The notes beneath the pieces were generated by a model that was given only the letters and a program-made list of their open reading frames with translations, searched no databases and was not told the DNA's origin. This document shows, piece by piece, positions 25,160 to 37,685 of a DNA stretch of 64,000 nt (within the stretch, counting starts at the first letter, position 1; the number at the start of each line of letters is the position of its first letter). Position numbers and translations under genes: made by a program. The stretch is from Styela clava (Eukaryota > Chordata > Ascidiacea > Stolidobranchia > Styelidae), in assembly GCF_964204865.1 (NCBI RefSeq), contig NC_135260.1:21870001-21934000 (forward strand). Direction: 5' to 3'.

Positions 25160-25926
25160 CAGGGTGGTTTAAGGTTGCTAGATTGAAAGACCGCAAAAAC
25201 TTTTGAGGAGGTCTCGCGGGCCGCAAGTCGGAGAAAACCCAAAAGTGATCGAAATATCGCGAGTTTACTTATTTTAAATTTATTAAACAACGAGAGTTTA
25301 CCGTTCTAATCAGACTAATATTATGTTGCATGGGTGGCGTTCCTTCAAAGAAGATAATATATAAAGCTCTCAGTTATTTTAAAATTAATTCCAGAGAATC
25401 ACCGTTGTATTTTCCGCATCTTGCGTTTAATGTCGCTTCGAATTATATTTTTTCGTGACAGATATTACTTGAAATCAAACCAGACACTGTGTGAAGTGCA
25501 AGGAAATACGTTTCCGCCTGTTCTCCTTATGTCACCTTTCTTGTGATACTCATTTTATTACGAATTGTTATATTTGAGTAATTTAAAATTTTCAGCGTGA
25601 GCAAGCTTAGTGCCATCGTCAAATAACAACCAAGTCCGTCTAAGTTGGTATTTCTGGACCTAGCTAAAAAACTGGATTGCGCGGCGTTAAGTCGGCTCTG
25701 CGTTTCGTCACTACTGTCACATGGCCCACGCTTGAAAACAGAGGAGTGTTTTTACTAAAATAAAGACACAAAGCGTTAGAAAAAGGGTTTGAATCTCGGG
25801 ATCCCAACCCCAGTTGAAATAGCTAAAAGAACTCAGAAACGTTCTGCTATTAGATACAAATATACGCTAAAATTGTTCTGTGAGCCGCACGGAATGTATC
25901 AGCATGACAGGGTTTGGACTACCCTG
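25160..25926. mobile_element. 767-bp hAT miniature element with perfect 8-bp target duplication
   Basis: The left end CAGGGTGGTTTAAGG and the right end TTTGGACTACCCTG are inverted. GTCTACCT occurs at 25152-25159 and 25927-25934. The subterminal GCGGGCCGCAAGTCGG block resembles that of the element at 55760-56242, so the two belong to one family. The interior is non-coding. Confidence 0.9.
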
Positions 25927-27638
25927 GTCTACCTCTTAAAAAAACTCCCGACTTCGCTGACCACTAGATTGTTGGAATACGATCGTGGAACCGCCACATA
26001 GTGCAAATAGTTCATTGGTCCAATTGTTGAAAGGAAAATAATTTTTTTAAACAAAAATGCAGCAACAAGGAGAATACTAGGAAGAAAAACAACAACAATT
26101 TACGAAAACGACTCATAAGCCCATTTCGTGTCAAATAAATAAGTGTCAGTGTTTATTTTTAATAAAAAAGGTTAATATGATACTTAAAGGCAAAAAATAA
26201 GCAAACATTTTGAAGTTTGAGTCGCCTGGTGAACTCGTAATATATATTTCAATAAACACGGAAAAACTATATAAAATTCGGCTCTAAAATTTCTGTGCTG
26301 CCCCTCTTTGCTTGGTGCCCTAAGCACGTGCTTATATTGTTTAATGCTAATCCAGCGCTGGTTACACGCGAAGTCACACCTTTCAGGTCCATATAAAATA
26401 AAGTTGGCGTATATTAGTTGATGCTCATACAAAGCTTTGTTTGAAATGACTGAAATGACAATACCACCCTATATTTATAACACGAGGCATCAAACAATGG
26501 AGATTCGCGAGGAAACATTAATTAAGATGCAATGATTACATATGATAAAACTTGTAATCTCACGGTACAATGTCATCACCGACTCATACTAATTACTTAT
26601 CGATCTTAAGATCGGTAAGTATGTTGATAGGTATTTGTCTGTTTGGTTGTTTATTTGTTTGTTTGTTTGTGACCGTGTTTTCATATTATATAAATTACGT
26701 GTTTTCTCCTGATGTGCTTAAAAAACCTATGCTTCTTTTTATCAAAATATATTTCAAATCGAATTTATTATGTGCAATTCAAGGTGACATATAAAATTTA
26801 AAATTGTGTTTAACGAAATGAAGACGGCAGGATAGCCAGCTTACAGCAGCGAAGGCGAACGAACTTTATTACGAACGTCCATTTAATCGCTTTTATATTG
26901 TAACATAAAAAAATGTTTAACACAGTCGTAAAGGTTCATTCCGTCGAGGGGTTAGACTCGAGTTTATGACCTAATACACGTGTCGTCGAATAGTTACAGG
27001 CAAGATACGTACGCTAATCACCAAAGTAGATTGGATCGCGAGTTGAATTTAAAAACATCTTCAGTAATTCGATGCTGAATACTACACCAGAACGAACACC
27101 GACGTCACAATACCCGTTTCTACTCACGGTCACGAAAAGGCATGGCCCAATTACTGATAAATAAAACATTTCTGATAACTAAAATTACCATTTCATTCTG
27201 TGAAATAAACGGATCCACGATAAAAAGATCCGAAATTATAAAAACAACTATCAGTTTTATAAAATTTTAGACTCCATTTTGGAATTTGCCTCTACAATTA
27301 AAAAAAATAATAGTTCAATATTGAATGAAGAGGTACATAAGGCTTGAGGCCCCTCTCGTTGTGACATTGTTGTTACATTTTACACGCTGCAAACCGTTGG
27401 TGCGATGATAATATATATTGCCTCATTTTAAGGGAGATTTAGAATTTAACAAAATTCGCAGATGATATAGGCTTAATGTAGATATTATAATAATGTTAAA
27501 CCAGTTGTTCATCTAAACTAAACCATGACTCCATTCAGAGATGTAGTAACCTCATAACAAAACAGCAACAATTACTCGGGAAGACGAGCATATTTTGCAA
27601 TTACAACCATCTCAAGAAAATGACCAATGCGTTATTTT

Positions 27639-28753
27639 CAGGCTTGTCCATGGGAAACGTCCCATGGGATGGGATGGGACAGCACAAATGTGTTTTTCTC
27701 ATGGGACAAGCGGACGTATATTGCGTATATCGCGTATAACGTATAGGTGATAGTTAATGAAATATTACATTCTAGAGCGCGATCGATTAGAATTCTAGCT
27801 TTTCCGGGAAACTGGTGGGCCGATTCGGACGAATCTTGTCTGGGATGCTAGTCTACATAACCCAGTAACTTTTTTCATTGCGATCGGGCCCGAGAAGGGG
27901 GGCTATCTGCTTTTTTTATAACTGTGTTTACATCAGATTTGCATGTAACATGAAAGCTAAGGAAAGGGTACAGGAATTACCCAGATTAACTGAACTATCA
28001 TAAACGGTCGATGGGCAGAGCAGCAAATTGATAACTTGACATGCGACTAGTTGGGCCGTAGAATTGGGCTGCTTCCTGAAAAAATCAGAAAACGAGTGTC
28101 AGAAGGATACTGGATTGCCATAGTCAGGCAAACATTTTGTCAGTTTGCGTGTATCTTTGTGCATATAGTCCTATTTGTAGACACTAGACCTAAATATTCA
28201 TAAATTTAAATTTTGTTTACTTCCGTTGCATTAACTAATAAGCAAAATGCAAGAAGTGACGTGATCACGTTTTAGCAGTTGCTCAGACACTTTTGTCACT
28301 CAGACAAAATCTCAGGCATGGTTGTAAACATTACCTCATTTTTGCACGTTATTTTCTAGTTTTTAGTTGTGTTTCAAAAATTCAAGTATGAATCAAATAA
28401 CTCAATGATAACTTTGTCTCCTAGAAGATTTAGTTTGATTGCAGTAATCAAAAATTAGTATTTTGATAGATGCGATAAACTAGACTAAACTGTCCCACCA
28501 GTACTTTGAATGACAAGTTGTTGAATGTTTTCAATCAAAACAATGGTATGAAACATATGAACTAGTTTATAGGCGCCAACTTGCGAAACCCCTTTAAAAA
28601 TACACCTGAAATTTTGCAATGGTGAAGTAGAGGATTTTTCGGACATCGAAGGTCAGGTAAACATCCATGAGAATCCAATGGGATGGGATGGGACAGGCAT
28701 GAATTTTCATGGGATGGGATGGGACAGAAAAATATGTCCCATGAACAAGCCTG
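27639..28753. mobile_element. 1115-bp hAT element with perfect 8-bp target duplication
   Basis: CAGGCTTGTCCATGGG and CCCATGAACAAGCCTG are the inverted ends. GTTATTTT flanks both sides (27631-27638 and 28754-28761). GGGATGGGATGGGAC occurs once near the left end and twice near the right end, all in the same orientation, as subterminal repeats. The part at 28,450-28,640 matches 58,680-58,960. Confidence 0.92.
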
Positions 28754-29959
28754 GTTATTTTACAACATATTTATTACCTCATATAGTTACAAGGTTTTTG
28801 CACCGACGACAAAATTCAGATCACTCTTACCTCGTTTTAGCGAATAAGTTCAATGAAATATCGAGATCGAATACCAGCATCTGTATAGTGTCTAGTAAGA
28901 ATGCGTCCCTCTTCCATACAAGGCTCTGAATAGTGAAAATGCCTGCAGCAACGACCTATAGTTAGCGCTACTACTTTCTACTCTACTTTCTTGATTGCTG
29001 CACTTTTTCAACTTGGTAACTCACGATAATATTTCTAGAGATAGCACTAGTTTAGATCTCCTCATTTGTTTTGTTTGTAAACAGTGTTTTTTACTTTAAG
29101 TAGAATTGTCATAATAACATACACGAGGGCATTTGTTGTTTTTCACGTTCCAGGCATTTTTAAAACAAACATTAACTTTTTTTTTAAGCTGTTCATGTTG
29201 AAGTTATCAAGAAAACTATATGCACACTACGTTTAGGAAAGCTATGCATTCGATCAATTTAGTTTTAGCTTCCTGAATTGATATTTCTTCGTGATATTTC
29301 TTTAATGTTTTAAAAAAGATGGATACAAGATTGAATCAAAAGTAACTGCTTTAATTAATCAACCTCGCTCGCAAACAATGCGTTCTAACAACATATTTGA
29401 GCCTTTATACACTATAAACAGGCCGACAATTACTAAACGTCGAGAGGTCAATAGGACATGGTAATTTTAACGATTTGAGTTATAAATTTATATGCGACAG
29501 AATTTTACTTGGACAAATGCCTCACATTTTGAGTGATAAGTTATGAACACGTACGGACTGTCTACTTGATATGATGTAAAAAGACTTTTCCCAATGATGA
29601 GAAGTAGATTGTTTGCAAAAGTTTCATCTGGAGGTGACTGCCCTAAAGTTTTGTCTTGAATAACGGATGAAGGCTCGAATAGTCATTTGCCACCGATGTT
29701 TTTTTTTTCATAATAGAGTATGCGAAAGATTTGGTAGAATTCTTGATGCCTATCTCAAGCAGAATATATTTTATTGATGATAATGTATTTATCAAAACGA
29801 TACAAAAAAGATATTCAATGAGTTATAATTTTACATAGCTAATAAATATTATTGATTATTGACATTATGAATACAGTGGCGACTCGAGTGATTAAACGGT
29901 TCCTCGTATCTTTGTATGAATTCAATGCAAGTTTAGTCGAACCACCAGAAATATTCATT

Positions 29960-32944
29960 TTAATTAAATACATCAATACTAACAATTTTCTCTTCCGCTG
30001 TCTGTAAAAGCTCTTGTGTTTTTTGTACTGTATATTGCCATCCGCTAATGTTGCACGGCTTTGCAGAAACGGCAACTTCTCTTTTGTTTCTGTGTTCCAA
30101 ATAGTTTACTGAACGCGCTGCACGTGAAATTATGGGTAGGCCGTCATCGAATTCCTGTTCCGCTGCTACCAGTTCGTCTTCAACTTTCTTAGATTCCGTG
30201 AAAGAGCGAATAAATACTCCTTCCATTTGTGAAAGAACTTTTATTTCGTTCTCAATTTTTTCCACAACCAGACTGATCTCAATAAGATTCCTTATTCTTT
30301 CATCTAATTTGTTTTCCGTCTTCTCCAAATCTTCGTGAATAACCTGTTTTGCGCTGTCGGATATACCAACTGGTGCCTCTGGCGGTGGAGTCGTTGATGG
30401 ACCAAACTGAAATTTTAAGTTGTAATTTAAAATTTAAATTATACGTAGTAGCTATTTCTTCCTACGGTTAGAAAAACAGTTATGCGGTGATCTAAAAACC
30501 TTGTAATTCAATTACTGCAAAAATTACTTTTAGTTACTTTTGCAGTGGGAAAAAGAAAACCTGGAATTTATATATATAGTTAATTATTTGTTAATAATCT
30601 TTAAAAATCACGAGGTCTATATCTACTTATCATCATTAGGAATATTATATTTTTGTGGGTCACTTAGCGTGAGTCAGTTATCTATACATGCGATATTTGT
30701 ATGAGCCAAATATTGAATATTACACCAGATGCCAAATTCTCATACCACGTAAACGAATATGTTGCTGCTGTCATAAGTCAAGGTGAGATATGGCATAACA
30801 TTGTATAAACAAAACTCTATAGCCGAATGGATGCATTATAGCTTTTATTCCTATTAAATCTAAATCAATAAATATTAGTTACCATATTTCCAAATCCCCA
30901 GATAAGCAGTTTTTCTGATGGCTCGTTTTTGTCGTTATTCCAGCACCGAGCAACGTCATCTGATTCTTTTGATACGTCGTCCATTCTATTGCTGATGAAT
31001 GAAAATCCTCTTTGCCGCTTGAAAAATGACCTTATTTTTGATAGCTCTCGTTGAATTAAACTTTTGTCTTCCAACTCCTTTATTCCCTTATCTTTGAAAA
31101 TATTGTCAGCTTCTTTCTCATGCAAACATTTTACCTATAAAACAGTCAATCTGTTTCAGTGATTTGTATCAATATTGCTATTAAAGTTATAGAAATTGTA
31201 AGGGGTTGTTTTACCTTAGAAATAAAAAGATGAATTTTTGTCAATTCCAAAATTATTTACTATGTGTAAATTTTTAAATTATGAATCATGAGTATAAAAA
31301 TTCCAATTTTGAATGAAATGATTTAAAAGGGAAATAAATCCTCACCAGACTATGAACGATGCGAAGCTCATCATTTTCGTCAAATCTATTCAATATAACT
31401 TTAAGGTCTCTTCTTAGTTGTTCTTCTAATTTTTTAAGACTGTTTTGAGAAAAATATATTTCATTGCAAATTAAAAACTTTCTTTATCTTTTAAAAAATG
31501 GCATTATCCAAAAGGACTAACCTATGTTCCTTATTCGTCACATTAAACATAAAGTAATATTGGTGTTGCAAATCCACTAATTTGAGACGGTAAAAAATGT
31601 ACTCACATTTCAAGTTTTTCTTTCTGCTTTTGAAGAGAAAGATTGAGTTGTTTGGACTTCACAGCTAGCTCCCCAATGTTTTTGATCTCTTTATTCAACC
31701 AATCAGTCGGGGGCGTACACTCACTTTTAAAAAAGAAAGGAGGTTGAATGCCAGTATTTAATATATGGCCGCTGAAGTTGTATCAACTGACCTCAGACAA
31801 AAAAGCCATATAACTTCCTATAACTTCATTTATGTGTAATTCACTAACCAATGATTGTAATACCTCGCAATTGTTGCATAATCGGTATTTTCTAACGTGT
31901 AATGCACCACCATAATTCTATAATTTTAGTCAGTGACCTGTCAGTGGCTCCGCGAAATTTTGCCAAGAGATCAGTCTTTTCAACTTCCATGTAAGTGCGC
32001 TTAACTTTGCTTTGAGCAAATTTTTATTTTAACAAAATGAATATAACGTTAAGTGTATATGGTGCTTGATGAACCTGGTCAAAACTTTGCAATTCATCCA
32101 CATTGCCAAAACGGCAACTTATAATTGTCAAATTATACTGAGGTGTTCATGTTTTACCGCATTTGAGGCCAGAATTCATTTAATCTTGGACTAATGGAAC
32201 TAATGATTAAATATGTGCAGTATTTTGAAACTAATAAAATTTCAATGATTTATTTTTATTTAATTAATAGAGTTTAATTGTGCAACGTACCAACTGGCGG
32301 ACTTGTGAACGTAGATACCAGAAACACAACATTTAAAATGTTTTTTCAGTACTTTTGCACCCATACAACAAGTATGCTTTTCGGATGAAATTTCTTTATT
32401 TTCACAACACATATCTTTCGAAAATCTTTTCGGTCCGTCTTCAGGATTCCAGGTTGACCATGAAGACCATGAAGATGGTTCTGTAGATGGTTTAGCGGTG
32501 CTCGAACCGATCGATTCGCCTCCTAAAAACCAAACATAAATTTCAGTGTAAATTGAATCTTACTTGTTTGATAAAACTATACGTATAAGTGATCGTCGTT
32601 TATGATATTTTTGATCCGAGTTCGTAAGAAATCAAAAATATTTTATTACTTTATAACGGAGACGGCAATTTTTTATCCTACTTGTGAATAGTTCGCAGAA
32701 ATAAAACAAAAGAATCGCATTCGAAAGTCTCAACATGCTTTAGGGTACGTATGGGAATCATAGAAATGTAAATATAATGTATACATAAGATTATTATTGG
32801 TTAAAGAACTATCAAAAACATTCTTCAATTTTTCAACAAACCTTGATAGCAGTAGAGACGCTTCCCTTCACTCGTTTCCAGTATGATACTAGACAAAACT
32901 ATCAGCATGATATTCATTATCATTCGGAATTTCATCACTGGCAT
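29960..32944 (-). CDS. Predicted secreted Cys-Cys-repeat and coiled-coil protein, 6 exons
   Basis: I do not recognise the family. Exons in coding order are 32944-32842, 32522-32291, 31723-31607, 31439-31346, 31134-30883 and 30406-29960. All junctions are GT-AG with matching phases and give 414 residues ending in TAA. Residues 1-27 form a hydrophobic signal peptide (MKFRMIMNIMLIVLSS). A Ser/Thr-rich stretch with W-S-S-W-S-T-W at 53-59 recalls the start of a thrombospondin type 1 repeat, but the rest of that fold is absent. Cys-Cys doublets occur at 73-74, 86-87 and 99-100, exactly 13 residues apart, then CEC. From about residue 120 the protein is rich in Lys, Glu and Leu with heptad-like spacing, consistent with a coiled coil. 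A Pro-rich FGPSTTPPPEAP linker starts the last exon. A likely poly(A) signal lies near 29,771-29,776. It could be an extracellular or mucus matrix protein; that is inference. Confidence 0.75.
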
Positions 32945-32999
32945 GTCTGTTAATTGGGGATCTTCAAATTATATATTATTAAAGTCTAGCTTAGACACC

Positions 33000-35900
33000 T
33001 GAAAAGAAAATATTCGATAGAAAAATTGATTTGCAATAATATACTCTCTTGACCACTTGACCACATATGTTTTATTTAACTATGTGAAAACTAGAACCAG
33101 TACCTTTTAGCATTTATACATATATTGTATAAACTCCCCAATGTATGGTTTATCTGCTTTCATTCATTACGCCTGAACAACGACATGTAAACTGATTTCG
33201 AATCATGACAACAGCAATATTTCACGTCTTTCACGCACAGAATAATCGTGACTTGGCTGCAGACTGCAACGACCTATTGTAATCAATGGTCGTGATTAGA
33301 CAACGTTTCTGATCAAAAATAACGCTTTGTTGGGGTGCTTCGAAGAAATGAATTAATCTACCAAACGCAAAAATAGAATCAAGCCTCGCTTATTTTTTAA
33401 CCTAAATATTGTGGTTTGCTATCGCTGGTTTTTATGTACACCATAATCGCCACATTTATTATTTGAAAAAAAAAAATTCATTGATATCGTGGAATTTGGT
33501 ACAATCGCTATGCTCACCTTTCGGCATAAGTACGTTGTAACAGAGTAAAATGAGGCTTTCCTTTAATTGAAATGCTACGAGAAGCTAATATCCTAAATTA
33601 AAATCACTACTAGTAGAGCACTCAACTAACATTTCAGAGAAATTAAGGATATATTGCGGCGAACTGCGTTATTTAAAACAAGTGGAAACCTGGTGTCACG
33701 CTCCATGCTCTGTGATTGATGTAGACTAGACATAACTTTGCGTCATAATACGACGTGAAAAAACATTTAACTATAACAATTGTTCTTTTTAAATAAATTG
33801 TTTGAATCAATTTCGACAAACCTAACGCAATGCTATTCGAGGAATTTCAGTTTTGTATATTTTTAGATGGTAAGAAGAAAATAAAACAAAACCTCGGGCT
33901 AAGTTTTTCTATACTGTTGTTATGATCTATTAAATATAATAGCTATCTATAATTTAATTTACCACAAGGATTCAAAAATGCATCTTTGTTAAATGCCCTC
34001 GATTTAATGTATCTACTTTATATCGCATACATGGAACAATATTCGCGTCATGCTTAGTTTGATTTGGTATAAGCTCTGCTCTGTTGGTTAATGGGACTCG
34101 TATAATTAAATTCAAAGTTTTTAAACAAATGCTGCTCATCGGATATTGTTTGCTTAGTGTTGATCTCATCGCCACAAAAATGGAATAACAAGGCCACATA
34201 ATTTCTAACAAAAAATACCGTGGTCTTATTATTGTTGGAATTGTATAACTTTATATAACTGTTATGAATCGAAAACCTCTTTACTGAAACTATGTTTGAA
34301 ATTGAGGTTTCTGATACACAGGTATTTTCTATTCATTTACCCTAAAAATAAAATCATACTGTCTGGTGCAAAACTAGACTTCGAAACTGCGTCACGGCTT
34401 CGACGAAAAATGCAAAAAATATGGGTGTCGAAACCTTGCTTTCATATATGGCGAAACGTCGAATATACACCGCCCAGATGCTTGGTTTATATTTGACACG
34501 AAAGCGAAAATCCATAAAAAAAACTGTGGACAACATGAATGACTTTATATGTATCACCAGTCCAATACCGACCACCTGAAACGTCATCAACCAAGGTGCG
34601 CGACGCGTACGTTTTTTGAAGAGGTAAAAACTGCAGTTTTTAACTTTGGGTAAACCAAACCTCGGGGTTTCTCAAATGTATGTTTTTAGTATTTTTTACC
34701 CATACCTATCCCAAACTTAACATTCTCGCGTGGAATTTGAGTAAATGTAACTGTTACCACTACCTGTAGTGTAATAGGATACATATATATATATGAGGGG
34801 AAAACCATTTATTGAGTCAAAATTTTCGACCGCGTTGCAGAGATAGATGTCGCGAGTATTAGGACTGAAAATATTTTTGAGGGGGAGACGAGTTACGAAA
34901 GTTTATTTAGTTTACATTCCATTTTAATATCGGTAAAATGAGCAGAGCAATGCACAATTTCGTCGATAGGAAAGAGACAATCTTAGTCTCTTTTGAATTC
35001 GGTCTAGCTGGTTTAGTACGATCACAAGATCACCATCCCTAATATCGCAGATATATTCCATGCAAATGCGTGTACATGATGCACGCACCCACGTATTTCA
35101 TGGAGTACTGCGTCTTCTGGTAGATTGTGATTTGTAACATTTACAATAGCAAACTTTTCGAAGATTGCGCTGTTAAAATGGTAAATATCAGCCGTGAAAT
35201 TAGACATATACCTTAAGTTAGTATTTACAAGATTTATGTTAAAAACAAATACAGGAAGGATTGCAACTTTTACGATGACATTCTATGAAAATCTGGACAT
35301 TAATGAAAATCTCCTATGAAGCTTCTGAGAATCCTCCTGGCAATCTAAATGGCATCACGATAATAATATTTCATTTACATTATACAAATGTTTTAAAATA
35401 TATCGTGTTTTTAAGTTAGCAAATTGTGGACTCATTCCATTTCTGGCACAAAATAATATTATTACATGGTAATCCTGATGACACATTTACAGTCAATGCA
35501 TCTAAATTTGTTAGCATTATATTAGGACTAAAATTCTTGCTTGGTAATTTTGAATGAGGAAAGTGATCCAAAAGAACAAAAAAACAAACTGAAGTTGGTG
35601 AAAATGACAATCATAAAAACCATGACAAGCATAACCAACATAGAAACGAACTATATTAACGTTGTGACTAGATTTGCTCCCGTTGCCATTTACCAGTAGC
35701 TTATTCGTTGAAACATTTATTGTTGTGTTGTGTTATATATGAGAGCCTACTCGCTTGGTCAATTCTTAGGATAATAATTTATTTATGCATTAGAAACAGA
35801 TGATCATCCAGTCAAACTTGTCTCTGCGATTAAGGTATAATTTCCACGTGTTTATAAAACTCACTACTTTAAAAAAAAACTATTTATGCTTTGTGTTTAT

Positions 35901-36640
35901 TACTAAAATAAGAATATACTATTATTCGTCAGTTGTGCACAGGCTATACATACCTTTAATTAACTTTATCAAGAGTAAAATAAAAATAGATTCTGAAATG
36001 GAATATTTTTATGAAATATATTTTATTATGAACTATTATTATCTTTCGTCACGTTATTATTGAATTCAGAAATTTCCTCGAAATTTGGATTCAATTATGT
36101 CAGTGACCTAAAACATGAACGTGCTATATTATTACACAATTAGACACGTAACCGGAAGCGGTGATTTCCGACGAAGAGTAGTTTTAAAATACTGAGTAAT
36201 CCACTGTCATTGCTTAAGAGTTTGCAATGGAAATGTGCAAACATCGCTCTGCTCGAATATGATCGATGGGCAGTTTACAATTTAAAAACGTGATGTAACT
36301 AATGCCCATACTTGATCAATTTTATTTTCGCTTATGTACTATTTGATACGTCCCTCAATTATACATTCCAATTATATGAAAGAATCATTTAGGTGAATAA
36401 TTTGATTTACATAAAAATAGAATTAAAATTCAACGTGGTCACTAATTTGAAACATGCAATTTATAAATTGATTTTTGTGTCAAGAACGTTCAATGCATTT
36501 TTTATTGTAGGTGGTATTCTGTACAAAAGTTTATTTGCTCAAACATACGATCGATTTCGGTCACAATTCCGACTACGAATGCTTTTTACTTATCGTCAAT
36601 GTTTGATCAAATATTATATCCACTCAATGCCAGGTTTATC
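33000..36640. other. No supported gene
   Basis: Upstream region of the minus-strand secreted-protein gene plus unassigned DNA. Minus-strand frames at 35,022-35,207 and 35,416-35,610 have somewhat protein-like composition, but there is no recognisable domain or clean splice pair. Confidence 0.4.
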
Positions 36641-36650
36641 AAAAGTAAAG

Positions 36651-37021
36651 CAGTTGTCGGCAAGCTGCGGCCCGCGTGATAAATGCGGCCTGTGAACAAA
36701 TTTTTTGGTGTCCTCGAACGACCTCACTTTTGATGCATAAAACAGAACATGCCATAAAATTATTATCAACTGCGTACTAATGTATGTCGTAACGATGGCT
36801 GTTGTACGGCATTTGTTTTGCAGTAATAAGCGTTAGCGAAAGTACGACGTCCACTTGCCGAATTACCTTTCATTGTAATTAACACTGAAATAGGAGTTGT
36901 GGGTGCGTCATAATTTGAAGTTTAATATGGCAATTGTTTACAGGCGGAGATTAACGTGACCCGTATGCTACCGCCAATGTGCATATTTGGCCTAGTCGTA
37001 CAAAAAGTTTGCCGACCACTG
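36651..37021. mobile_element. 371-bp hAT-like miniature element
   Basis: The left end CAGTTGTCGGCAAGCTGCGG pairs with the right end GTTTGCCGACCACTG, an inverted repeat with two mismatches in the first 13 bases. The ends and the subterminal GCGGCCCGC fit hAT. The flanking octamers AAGTAAAG and CAGAGAAC do not match. Confidence 0.75.
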
Positions 37022-37656
37022 CAGAGAACCCCCTGTATAAGCGCGGAATCTTTAGTATATTGAATTCACTATATTTGTTTTTTTGGGGCTTGTTCAATTT
37101 AATTTTGCAAACAAAGAATCCAAACCCAAAGTTTTAGTTGGGTGGTGACATGTCATTTTAAAAATGAACATATGAAAGGTCTTTATTGCTCATCAATTTA
37201 ACAATAAGTGGAATCGGTTTGAAATTTCAAAATCTTATTTTTCGTGGTACTGGAATACAGACATCGCAGATATATAATATCTGTATAACTTTTAAGCAAC
37301 AAAAACATAATTCACACTTCACGACATGACATAGAAGAACTGGCAAAATATAAATACTGACCCGAAAAAAACAATATATTGTTATTACAAAACGATAACA
37401 TGAACGTTTTTGGTTTTATATAGTTCTAATTTATTAGAATCACAAGTATTCATAATATTCGTTGTAATAAAATGGGGGCGTAGACGATTATTAGTTTAGT
37501 CTAATTTTAGAAAAAATAATATATTTTTTAAAGATGAAATCATTTTGTTAAAATAAATAAGCATCTCCGACCGAGTGAGACATTTCATGTTACAGCGTAT
37601 AAGGTCATTTGTCGCCTTGTTTGAATGACCTGTAACAATTTCGAATGATTAACGAC

Positions 37657-37685
37657 TTATTTATTTATTTATTTATTATTTATTT
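37657..37685. repeat. TTAT microsatellite
   Basis: About seven TTAT units with one interruption. Confidence 0.85.

Noticed and set aside
24820..26330. GGTGCCCTAAGCAC at about 24,821 and 26,312 as paired transposon ends
   Set aside because: Both copies are in the same orientation and no target duplication was found; a complete hAT element lies between them.
26570..26794. Open frame with a hydrophobic stretch, possible membrane protein
   Set aside because: The hydrophobic part is a translation of a GTTT simple repeat.
35022..35610. Two minus-strand frames with fairly protein-like composition
   Set aside because: No recognisable domain, no consistent splice junction between them, and no signal linking them to the neighbouring gene.
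36393..36695. 100-codon plus-strand frame
   Set aside because: Its C-terminal residues are encoded by the hAT miniature element starting at 36,651, and the rest has no domain.
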